A DNA stretch of 6,305 nt from an uncultured Lachnospiraceae bacterium (GTDB taxonomy: Bacteria > Bacillota > Clostridia > Lachnospirales > Lachnospiraceae): assembly GCA_947631755.1 (NCBI GenBank), contig CANRMO010000146.1, forward strand, positions 1 through 6,305, written 5' to 3'. A model generated the notes under the pieces. That model saw only the letters and a list, made by a program, of their open reading frames with translations. It did not search any database and was not told where the DNA came from. A program made the translations under genes and the position numbers. Below are positions 1-5,488 of the stretch, one piece after another (position 1 is the first letter of the stretch; each line of letters starts with the position of its first letter).

Positions 1-1
1 A

Positions 2-1009
2 GATGGACAGGGGCATTATAATATATTTTGTGACCAGGGGGACTGGGTCGGTATGTTTGTTGTGGAGGAGAAAGGATATCATGTGATTGGGTTTACAGAG
101 TATGAAGGTGATTTTTATGCTTTTGTTGAAGACGGCACACTTTCAAGCGATGACCTGGAAGACGACTGTTGTGAAGGAGAAACAGCGCCATTGCTTGCGC
201 GGGTAGATTTTAAAAAAGGGAAGGCCACAGTGGTTTATGACTTTAATGAGCCGCATGGATATGAAGATTTGGGATTCAGGGCAATGTCATGGTATAGAGG
301 ATATTTTTATTATTTAGAGCGTCTGGAGGAAGTTTTTCCAGAAGAGGATTGGAAAATGATGAGGATAGGAGATGATTTTAAGCATCCAGAGGAAGTGTTT
401 ACGCTGGGTACAGATTTGCAGGGGCTTAATGGCCGTGCAATATATCTGGATGGAAAAGTGTTTTATGTGGAGGAAAAAATTGAGGAAGGTGCAATATATT
501 TGTATTCTTTTGACCTGAAAAGCGGAGAGAAAAAAGAAGTTTTGGTTTATGCCTTAAAACAAGATGATATTCAATATATGGAAGATTTTACGTTGAATGG
601 GATTGATCAGGATTATATTTACATAGGGAATGTGATGATTCCACGCAGGGGAGGGAATCCTATTGTATTTGGGAAACGGGATGAAATCGATTCTTTTAGC
701 GTATATAATTCCCGCTATGTTTTTTATATTGATAGGGAGCATAATATACACCGTTTTTGTAAAGATACCCAAATGGATAGTATTATCAGTGATGTAAAAG
801 CCCAGGATGTACAATGCACGGAGAATGGAATATATGTGCAGGAGAACGATGAATTTTATCCGTCAAAATATTGTGATATAAGTGATCATGTACCTCCGTA
901 TTACTGCAACCACTATTCCTTTAATCTCTATTATATGGATCTGGATGGTAAATGCAAAAAGAGGTTCACAAAAGGGAGCAATGGGAAACTGCTGGTTTCA
1001 GAGAAGTAA
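2..1009 (+). CDS. Beta-propeller-like (DUF5050-type) exported protein, paralog 1 of 3, 5'-truncated by window edge
   Basis: Seen: the frame is open to the left edge. The codons before the ATG at 53 read DGQGHYNIFCDQG, which aligns with the interior of the two downstream paralogs (KGHY...RDQG), so that ATG is internal and the true start lies outside the window; 335 residues are visible. Repeated strand-like motifs appear in the same order as in the paralogs: MSWYRGYFYY, IYLDGKVFYVEE, DYIYIGNVMIPRRGG, YVFYIDREHNIHRF and a closing FNLYYMDLDGKCKKR. The protein is acidic and rich in Tyr, Phe and Asp. Family: these motifs resemble the beta-propeller-like DUF5050 group of Clostridia, whose function is unknown. 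By analogy with the neighbours it should carry a lipoprotein signal and sit outside the membrane (inference). Relative to paralog 3 it lacks about 11 residues just after GHY. Its last 23 codons and downstream spacer are near-identical to those of paralog 2. Confidence 0.8.
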   Translation, partial: DGQGHYNIFCDQGDWVGMFVVEEKGYHVIGFTEYEGDFYAFVEDGTLSSDDLEDDCCEGETAPLLARVDFKKGKATVVYDFNEPHGYEDLGFRAMSWYRGYFYYLERLEEVFPEEDWKMMRIGDDFKHPEEVFTLGTDLQGLNGRAIYLDGKVFYVEEKIEEGAIYLYSFDLKSGEKKEVLVYALKQDDIQYMEDFTLNGIDQDYIYIGNVMIPRRGGNPIVFGKRDEIDSFSVYNSRYVFYIDREHNIHRFCKDTQMDSIISDVKAQDVQCTENGIYVQENDEFYPSKYCDISDHVPPYYCNHYSFNLYYMDLDGKCKKRFTKGSNGKLLVSEK

Positions 1010-1324
1010 AGTAAACAGGTGTTTCTGCAACAGTTTCCCCTCTGTATTCGTTATATCTATATAATGGAGAAAGAAAGTGAACTGAAAATATATACTGATG
1101 GCTTTAAGAAGTTATAAATGGCGGGAGGTTTGGAGCATGGTGAAAAAAATTTTTTTAATCTGTATATGTTCGGGTTTCATCTGTTTTCTTTGTGTAGCCT
1201 GCCGGGACAGGGATGTTGCGAAAAGTTTTCCGGAAGATATTTGTGGTACAGCGGTGAGTGGTAATTATCCAATCGTGGTTGATGAGACAGGTAAGAAGAG
1301 GGAATTGAAACTGGGGGATGTGGA
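941..1324 (+). repeat. Long direct repeat, copy A (gene end + spacer + next gene start)
   Basis: This 384-bp block spans the last codons of paralog 1, the whole spacer and about the first 63 codons of paralog 2. It matches 2325-2715 with about 17 mismatches by hand count and one 7-nt length difference in the spacer, roughly 95% identity. Similarity falls off sharply inside both flanking genes. The offset of 1384 bp is one gene plus one spacer, so the array arose by tandem duplication. Confidence 0.9.
1060..1065 (+). promoter_or_regulatory. Possible -10 element upstream of paralog 2
   Basis: A perfect TATAAT lies 71 bp before the paralog 2 start, and its counterpart is preserved at 2444-2449 before paralog 3. 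No convincing -35 is found at 16-18 bp spacing, so the promoter is tentative. If real, each paralog has its own promoter rather than sharing a simple operon transcript. Confidence 0.35.
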
Positions 1325-2393
1325 CACAGAGGATAAGGGAGAAGATTTTGTCAGTTTTTATGATATGGATGAGTATTTTCAGATGGAAAAGGGGCATTAT
1401 TTCTATTTGGAAAATAGTTCGGATGATGGTACATATACTATTTGTCGCGACAAAGGACAGGAAGTGGGGAAATTTACTTTGTCCGGTGAATCATACGGTT
1501 ATTATATCAGTGAGTTTATCAAACTGGGGAAAGACTATTATGCGGTTCTTACTGATTACTCGGATGACGAGGATTATGAATGCCAGTATCAGTTTGTGAG
1601 GGTTGACACGAAAGAGGAGAGGACAGAGATTATTGATGAAACGGAAGAAGAAAATCCTATAGTTGACATGGTCTGGTATAAGGATGCATTTTATTATAAG
1701 TCGGATATAGTGGGAGTGTCAGGGGAGGCAAGTGCTGCGGTGAAGAAGCTGAATGCTGTGAATGGAGAATCACAGGAGATTTTTCGTCTGCATGGAGAAG
1801 AGACAAATTCACGCCTGTTATTTTTGGATGGGAAAATATATTATGGGGTTCAGTCGTGGAATCGGATTTTTTTATATTCATATGATCTGGAGAGCGGGCA
1901 AAAGAGAGAGGTATTCCAGTATGAGAGGAAGGGATCTTATACTCAGGATAGGATGCTTAGCAATGTATTGGAAATAGACAAGGATTATATTTACATCTCA
2001 AATGAAATGATTCCGCGGGCAGGGGGTGAGATCATGCAGATTGGTGGCCGGCGGGCGGGATTTCAGGGGAGTATTGTTCACAATGATAAATATGTATTTT
2101 ACTGTGATGAGGATTGCAGACTCCACCGTATGGATAAAAAAACAGGGAAGGATACTGTTATTCAGGGGATAAGAGCGATGGATGTAAAATGTGCAGATGA
2201 CAGCATTTATGTGTTGGAGTATGATAAGTTTTATGACAGTAATGATTCTGAGGAAATGGCGGATGAAGAAGTTGAGACTTCATATGGTTTTTTGGGTGGT
2301 TCTTTTAACCTGTATTCTATGAATCTGGATGGTAAATGCAAAAAGAGGCTCATGAAAGGGAGCAATGGGAAACTGCTGGTTTCAGAGAAGTAA
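1137..2393 (+). CDS. Putative lipoprotein with beta-propeller-like (DUF5050-type) ectodomain, paralog 2 of 3
   Basis: Start chosen at 1137, not the in-frame ATG at 1098: GGGAGG (1123-1128) lies 8 nt upstream, the signal peptide begins immediately, and paralog 3 has the same start. This gives 418 residues. Residues 1-22 are an export signal: Lys3-Lys4, a hydrophobic Ile/Phe/Cys core, and LCVAC at 18-22 as an imperfect lipobox with Cys22 as lipid-modified residue (Cys rather than Leu at -3). The mature part is acidic and Tyr-rich. Strand-like repeats are WYKDAFYY (180-187), FLDGKIYY (229-236), DYIYISNEMIPR (283-294), YVFYCD (319-324) and FNLYSMNLDGKCKKR (390-404), as in beta-propeller-like DUF5050 proteins. 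A membrane-anchored surface role, perhaps binding, is inferred; no catalytic motif is seen. Its 5' end matches paralog 3 and its 3' end matches paralog 1 almost exactly, while the middle is much more diverged. An A7T7 run follows the start codon. Confidence 0.8.
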   Translation: MVKKIFLICICSGFICFLCVACRDRDVAKSFPEDICGTAVSGNYPIVVDETGKKRELKLGDVDTEDKGEDFVSFYDMDEYFQMEKGHYFYLENSSDDGTYTICRDKGQEVGKFTLSGESYGYYISEFIKLGKDYYAVLTDYSDDEDYECQYQFVRVDTKEERTEIIDETEEENPIVDMVWYKDAFYYKSDIVGVSGEASAAVKKLNAVNGESQEIFRLHGEETNSRLLFLDGKIYYGVQSWNRIFLYSYDLESGQKREVFQYERKGSYTQDRMLSNVLEIDKDYIYISNEMIPRAGGEIMQIGGRRAGFQGSIVHNDKYVFYCDEDCRLHRMDKKTGKDTVIQGIRAMDVKCADDSIYVLEYDKFYDSNDSEEMADEEVETSYGFLGGSFNLYSMNLDGKCKKRLMKGSNGKLLVSEK

Positions 2394-2715
2394 AATAAAC
2401 AGGTGTTTCTGCAACATTTCTCCCTCTATATTCGTTATATTTATATAATGGAGAAAGAAAGTGAACTGAAAATATATCCTGATGGCTTGCATATTTAAGA
2501 AGTTATAAATGGCGGGGTGTTTGGAGCATGGTGAAAAAAATTTTTTTAATCTGTATATGTTCAGGTTTCATCTGTTTTCTTTGTGTAGCCTGCCGGGACA
2601 GGGATGTTGCGAAAAGTTTTCCGGAAGATATTTCTGGTACAGCAGTGAGTGGTAATTATCCAATCGTGGTTGATGAGACAGGTAAAGAGAGGGAATTGAA
2701 ACTGGGGGATGTGGA
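2325..2715 (+). repeat. Long direct repeat, copy B
   Basis: Partner of 941-1324. It covers the end of paralog 2, the spacer and the beginning of paralog 3. It carries 7 extra bases (gcatatt-like) in the spacer around 2489-2496 and has GGGGTG where copy A has the stronger GGGAGG ribosome site. One stretch of about 70 bp inside the signal-peptide region is identical in both copies. Confidence 0.9.
2444..2449 (+). promoter_or_regulatory. Possible -10 element upstream of paralog 3
   Basis: TATAAT within the repeated spacer, equivalent to 1060-1065. The surrounding sequence ttatat.tatataatgg is conserved between the two spacers. No good -35 is seen, so confidence is low. Confidence 0.35.
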
Positions 2716-3742
2716 TGTAGAAGATAAAGGAGTAGGTTTTGGCAGTACATATTATGTGGGTGAGTATTCCCAGGTGGTAAAGGGACATTACTATTATTTG
2801 AGAAATATTTCTACAAATAAATATGGAGTTTATCGTGACCAGGGGGAATGTGAGTGTCAGTTTACTTTGCCGGATGAATCATCTGAATGTTATGTGCGGG
2901 AATTTGCAAAATTGGGGAAAGAATATTATGCTCTTTTATGCGATGATTATGATTTGGACAACATAGTATATCAGCTTGTGTGCATAGATGCAAAAAAGGG
3001 GACGAGTAAGGTGCTTTCCGAATCCAGTCAGGATTTTTTCATAAACAGTATGGCATGGTACAAAGGTGCTTTTTATTATAAACGTAAGGGCGGAACTGTG
3101 GTGGAATTTGGGAACGGCCATAAAAATTTTCGGGAGATGTTTCATATGCACAGCGATGACATGGGAAATAAACTGTTATTTTTGGATGGAAAAATTTATT
3201 ATGGATCTCAATTGGGGAATGAGATTTCCCTGTATTCTTTTGATCTAAAGAAGGGGACGAGGGAAGAAGTGTTCCGCTATGAGCGGAAGGGGAAGATTAT
3301 ACGGGATATGATGTTAAGGAAAATGCTAGATATTGATGAGGATTATATTTATATTTCAAATGATATGATTCCGCGAAAAGGAGGGGAGATCTTACGCCTT
3401 GGTGATGGATGTGACCGTATAGCAGGGGACATTGCCCATAATAAAAAATATGTTTTTTACTGTGATGGGGACTACAGGCTGCATCGTCTGGATAAAGGGA
3501 CAAAAAAGGATATTATCATCAGCGGGATAAAGGCTATGAATGTAAATTGTACGGAAGATGGTATTTATGTACAGGGATATAATAAGTTCTATGCTAGTGG
3601 ACGCCTTGATTCCGAAGAAGAGGATACCTGGCATGCCTTAGGTGACTATTCTTTTGATCTGTATTATATGGATCTGGATGGCAGGCATAAGAAAAGGATA
3701 TGGAAAGGGAATGATGAGTCGTATGCATATAAAGGGCGGTGA
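2528..3742 (+). CDS. Putative lipoprotein with beta-propeller-like (DUF5050-type) ectodomain, paralog 3 of 3
   Basis: 404 residues. The start at 2528 has a weak GGGG ribosome site about 10 nt upstream (2514-2517). The signal peptide is the same as in paralog 2 with LCVAC at 18-22 (Cys22 predicted lipidated). Residues 1-63 differ from paralog 2 at only three positions (Ser for Cys36, Glu for Lys53, and Val for Thr at about 64 as divergence begins). Beyond that, the proteins diverge but keep the motif order: WYKGAFYYK (177-185), FLDGKIYYG (218-226), ISLYSFDLKKG (233-243), DYIYISNDMIPRKGG (272-286), YVFYCDGDYRLHRLD (308-322), FDLYYMDLDGRHKKR (376-390). The C-terminal tail IWKGNDESYAYKGR differs from the KGSNGKLLVSEK tail shared by paralogs 1 and 2, and its coding bases recur at 4780-4828. 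An extracytoplasmic membrane-anchored location is inferred; the molecular function is unknown. Confidence 0.8.
   Translation: MVKKIFLICICSGFICFLCVACRDRDVAKSFPEDISGTAVSGNYPIVVDETGKERELKLGDVDVEDKGVGFGSTYYVGEYSQVVKGHYYYLRNISTNKYGVYRDQGECECQFTLPDESSECYVREFAKLGKEYYALLCDDYDLDNIVYQLVCIDAKKGTSKVLSESSQDFFINSMAWYKGAFYYKRKGGTVVEFGNGHKNFREMFHMHSDDMGNKLLFLDGKIYYGSQLGNEISLYSFDLKKGTREEVFRYERKGKIIRDMMLRKMLDIDEDYIYISNDMIPRKGGEILRLGDGCDRIAGDIAHNKKYVFYCDGDYRLHRLDKGTKKDIIISGIKAMNVNCTEDGIYVQGYNKFYASGRLDSEEEDTWHALGDYSFDLYYMDLDGRHKKRIWKGNDESYAYKGR
3686..3734 (+). repeat. 49-bp direct repeat, left copy (flanks the Rpn unit)
   Basis: From cataagaaaa to atataaag. It matches 4780-4828 at 48 of 49 positions (the single difference is G at 3696 versus A at 4790). 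Here it encodes the last residues of paralog 3 up to three codons before its stop. Confidence 0.9.
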
Positions 3743-3830
3743 CAATAAAAAACATAGTGGAACAGAAATGTGTGGATGTAGTAGCGGAGGGAGGAAGATA
3801 TTTGGCATAGCAAATTTTCAAAAAAACCAG

Positions 3831-3859
3831 TTTTCAAAAGTCATTGTCCGATGTATAAT
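3831..3859 (+). promoter_or_regulatory. Promoter for the Rpn nuclease gene
   Basis: TTTTCA (3831-3836) and TATAAT (3854-3859) are separated by 17 bp, a good sigma-A-type arrangement ending 20 bp before the nuclease start. The -35 matches TTGACA at 4 of 6 positions and the -10 is perfect. A TTTTCAAAA word covering the -35 is repeated 16 bp upstream (3815-3823), possibly a weak operator. Confidence 0.5.
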
Positions 3860-3872
3860 AAAAGAAGTGAAA

Positions 3873-3879
3873 GAAGGGG
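3873..3879 (+). promoter_or_regulatory. Ribosome binding site with start ambiguity
   Basis: GAAGGGG abuts the ATG at 3880 with no spacer, too close for normal initiation. An in-frame TTG at 3886 lies 6 nt away, a more usual spacing, and would start the protein at MDTTEQ. The ATG is kept by convention. Confidence 0.45.
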
Positions 3880-4692
3880 ATGTTTTTGGATACAACAGAG
3901 CAGACACACCAGCAGGATTTAGAGCGTCTGAAATCACTCCGTTATATGGATGATGATTTTATGACTGTTTGCCTTACAGACAATTTTGAGGGTGTGGAAC
4001 TGATACTACAGATTGTTTTAGGAAAAAAGGACATAAAGGTTAAATCAGTTCGGACACAGGAGCCGCTAAAGAACCTGCAGGGGCGTTCCGCTACGTTAGA
4101 CGTTTATGCGGTTGACAGTGAAAATAAGGAATTTGACGTGGAAATTCAGCGGAAAGACGCAGGAGCAGGCGCAAAAAGGGCAAGACATAACAGCAGTCTG
4201 CTGGACGCATATATATTAAAACGTGGTGAGAATACAGAGGATATTCCTGACAGTTATGTTATTTTTATTACAGAAAATGATGTGATTAAAGGAAATCAGC
4301 CGATATATCCGGTAGAGAGATACATTACAATCGGGGAAAAGAAAGTATTGTTTGGTGACGGTTCACACATAATATATGTGAATGGAACATACAGGGGCGA
4401 TGATGAAATTGGTAAGCTAATGCACGACTTCTCATGCACTGATCCCGATGATATGAATTATGAGGAACTTGCCAAGAAAGCAAGATATTTCAAGAAAGAC
4501 GAGAAAGGAGTTGCAGTCATGTGTAAGATTATGGAGGATATGAGGAACGAAGCAGAGTTGAATAAAGCAAAAAGGACAGCGGTTCATTTAATAAGGTTAG
4601 GCAAAATGACTTTAGAGGAAATAGCAGAAGCTACAGAACTATCTCTTGATATAGTTAAGGAGTTAGAAAACCAATCAATGCAGTTAGCATAA
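3880..4692 (+). CDS. Rpn-family PD-(D/E)XK nuclease / putative transposase
   Basis: 270 residues, near the usual length for this family. The opening LKSLRYMDDDFMTVCL, followed by LILQIVLGKKDIKVKSV, is characteristic of the Rpn/PDDEXK_2 transposase-like family of gut Bacillota. The nuclease core is visible: Asp74 in ATLDVYAV and Glu88-x-Gln90 in FDVEIQRKD form the D...ExQ variant of the PD-(D/E)XK active site. A stretch at 239-263 (RLGKMTLEEIAEATELSLD...) resembles a helix-turn-helix. Known for the family: characterised Rpn proteins are Mg-dependent DNA endonucleases that raise RecA-independent recombination. Inferred here: an intact, expressed cytoplasmic nuclease. It has its own promoter (3831-3859) and terminator (4726-4767), and 49-bp direct repeats lie on either side. 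Real start may be TTG 3886. No terminal inverted repeats were found, so this is not a classical insertion sequence. Confidence 0.9.
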   Translation: MFLDTTEQTHQQDLERLKSLRYMDDDFMTVCLTDNFEGVELILQIVLGKKDIKVKSVRTQEPLKNLQGRSATLDVYAVDSENKEFDVEIQRKDAGAGAKRARHNSSLLDAYILKRGENTEDIPDSYVIFITENDVIKGNQPIYPVERYITIGEKKVLFGDGSHIIYVNGTYRGDDEIGKLMHDFSCTDPDDMNYEELAKKARYFKKDEKGVAVMCKIMEDMRNEAELNKAKRTAVHLIRLGKMTLEEIAEATELSLDIVKELENQSMQLA

Positions 4693-4725
4693 TCAGAGAA
4701 TAATTTCATGTCAAAGTAACAGCGT

Positions 4726-4767
4726 AAAGGCGCATGGAAACAGTAAAATGTAAACCATGCGTTTTTT
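4726..4767 (+). terminator. Rho-independent terminator of the Rpn gene
   Basis: Perfect 7-bp stem CGCATGG (4731-4737) / CCATGCG (4755-4761), extended by two G-U and three A-U pairs (aaagg with ttttt), a 17-nt loop and six T at 4762-4767. It lies 34 bp after the nuclease stop and ends 12 bp before the right 49-bp repeat. Confidence 0.8.
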
Positions 4768-4779
4768 GCCCCAAAGGAA

Positions 4780-4828
4780 CATAAGAAAAAGATATGGAAA
4801 GGGAATGATGAGTCGTATGCATATAAAG
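4780..4828 (+). repeat. 49-bp direct repeat, right copy
   Basis: 48 of 49 identical to 3686-3734. Here the bases are read one frame over and supply MMSRMHIK, the probable N-terminus of the acyltransferase remnant, rather than the DESYAYKG tail of the lipoprotein. Confidence 0.9.
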
Positions 4829-5114
4829 AATGAACCGGAAAAAGAAATACGAAAACATTATATTGATAATCTGCGGAATTTAGCTATTCTGTTGTTATTC
4901 CCGGTACATACATTTATGATCTGGAATAATTTTGGCTCACGTTTTTATATCTGGCAGTATGCCGATACTTTTTATCCTGGCAGGAATGAGTGCGCGATAT
5001 GCATTAGAAAAAAGAACAAATAAAGAGTTTGTAATACAGCGGGTCAGGAAATTGTTAATTCCATTTATTAGTGGAATGCTTCTTCTTGTGCCATTCCAGA
5101 CAGTTTTTTATTGA
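4805..5114 (+). pseudogene. Acyltransferase-3 family protein, N-terminal remnant with internal deletion
   Basis: Two reading frames together give the start of a membrane acyltransferase (Acyl_transf_3-like, normally about 350-400 residues with around ten membrane helices). From 4805, the frame reads MMSRMHIKNEPEK... then HYIDNLRNLAILLLFPVHT and NNFGSRFYIWQ, the first helix with the family's typical His. At about 4957 it shifts to the next frame: MPILFILAGMSARYALEKR, then RKLLIPFISGMLLLVPFQT, stopping at 5112-5114. Intact relatives carry some twenty or more residues between YIWQ and the MPILF-like helix, so a small out-of-frame deletion is more likely than a single-base frameshift. Everything after the second or third helix is missing. 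GGAAAGG lies just before 4808, with other possible starts at 4805 and 4817. The function would have been O-acylation of a surface glycan or lipid; it is certainly lost. Confidence 0.75.
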
Positions 5115-5423
5115 CGGTGTTGGCTTGTCATTTGATAAAATTGACCGAGAGGACAGTATACAAGGCGTTTGACTCACATAAGACACAAAAATAATTGCAA
5201 AAACAGGGAATTATACGCTATTTTGACAAGATATGACCGCTTGTCGCAAAAATCGACCGTCTGTCGCATAGTGATTGATAATGCCGGAGCGCAGTGATAA
5301 AATAAAATTGTACTGAGGGGGAAACAACAAAATATTGTTGGGCAAAACACATAAGAGATGCACATAAAAACTTCCACTATTACATCATCGATGTCTGGTT
5401 TATGTGAGAGGTACAGAAGATTG
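5115..5423. other. Gene-free stretch with orphan regulatory sequence
   Basis: No open frame with a credible start or recognisable product was found on either strand. It contains a possible LytTR-type tandem box with overlapping promoter (5236-5282), a strong Shine-Dalgarno GAGGGGG (5315-5321), and a small inverted repeat CAACAA / TTGTTG (5325-5340). After the Shine-Dalgarno, only a 10-codon frame (TTG 5335 to TAA) follows. It looks like the 5' leader of a gene whose coding part was deleted. Confidence 0.5.
5236..5282 (+). promoter_or_regulatory. Tandem LytTR-like binding boxes overlapping a promoter
   Basis: GACCGCTTGTCGCA (5235-5248) and GACCGTCTGTCGCA (5255-5268) form a direct repeat with a 20-bp period. 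Their cores ACCGCTTGT and ACCGTCTGT each match 8 of 9 positions of the LytTR consensus [TA][AC][CA]GTTN[AG][TG], and the 11-bp gap is close to the 12-13 bp described for that family. Box 2 overlaps a poor -35 (TCGACC 5253-5258), 18 bp before GATAAT (5277-5282), the layout expected of an activator-dependent promoter. Regulator assignment is inference; no LytTR gene is in the window. Confidence 0.5.
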
Positions 5424-5459
5424 AAAGAGAGGATACCTGGCGACGGGTATCCTCTCTTT
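5424..5459. terminator. Bidirectional terminator hairpin
   Basis: Perfect 14-bp stem AAAGAGAGGATACC / GGTATCCTCTCTTT with an 8-nt loop (5438-5445). A-rich and T-rich ends allow U-runs in both directions. It lies 29 bp beyond the stop of the minus-strand PTS gene, which it should terminate, and also shields that gene from rightward transcription. Confidence 0.85.
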
Positions 5460-5488
5460 TCAACAGAAGTAGAAAAATTTTCCTGGGG

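Larger units (their letters stand above)
3735..4779 (+). mobile_element. Putative Rpn-associated inserted segment between 49-bp direct repeats
   Basis: The 1045-bp interval between the two direct repeats contains exactly one gene with its promoter and terminator. It could be an insertion with a long target duplication, or the product of a recombination that duplicated the end of paralog 3. The ends (ggcggtgac... and ...ccaaaggaa) show no clear inverted repeat, and the 49-bp repeat is longer than usual target duplications, so mobility is inferred only. Confidence 0.4.

Noticed and set aside
53..55. ATG at 53 as the start of paralog 1
   Set aside because: The codons upstream are open to the edge and align with the interior of the paralogs; no signal peptide follows.
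983..1039. Inverted repeat gggaaactg / cagtttccc across the end of paralog 1 as a terminator
   Set aside because: No T-run follows, the loop is 39 nt, and the right arm is not conserved in the equivalent spacer after paralog 2.
1098..1136. In-frame upstream ATG of paralog 2 adding 13 residues before the signal peptide
   Set aside because: No ribosome site precedes it, the extension would displace the basic start of the signal peptide, and paralog 3 lacks an equivalent in-frame extension because of the 7-nt difference and spacer changes.
3642..3953. Open frame overlapping the end of paralog 3 and the start of the nuclease
   Set aside because: It is a shifted reading of real genes. Only its MMSRMHIK part has meaning, through the repeat shared with the acyltransferase remnant.
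5111..5139. TTGACG and GATAAA 17 bp apart as a promoter
   Set aside because: The -10 is poor, it overlaps the decayed gene end, and nothing is encoded behind it; chance occurrence is likely in AT-rich sequence.
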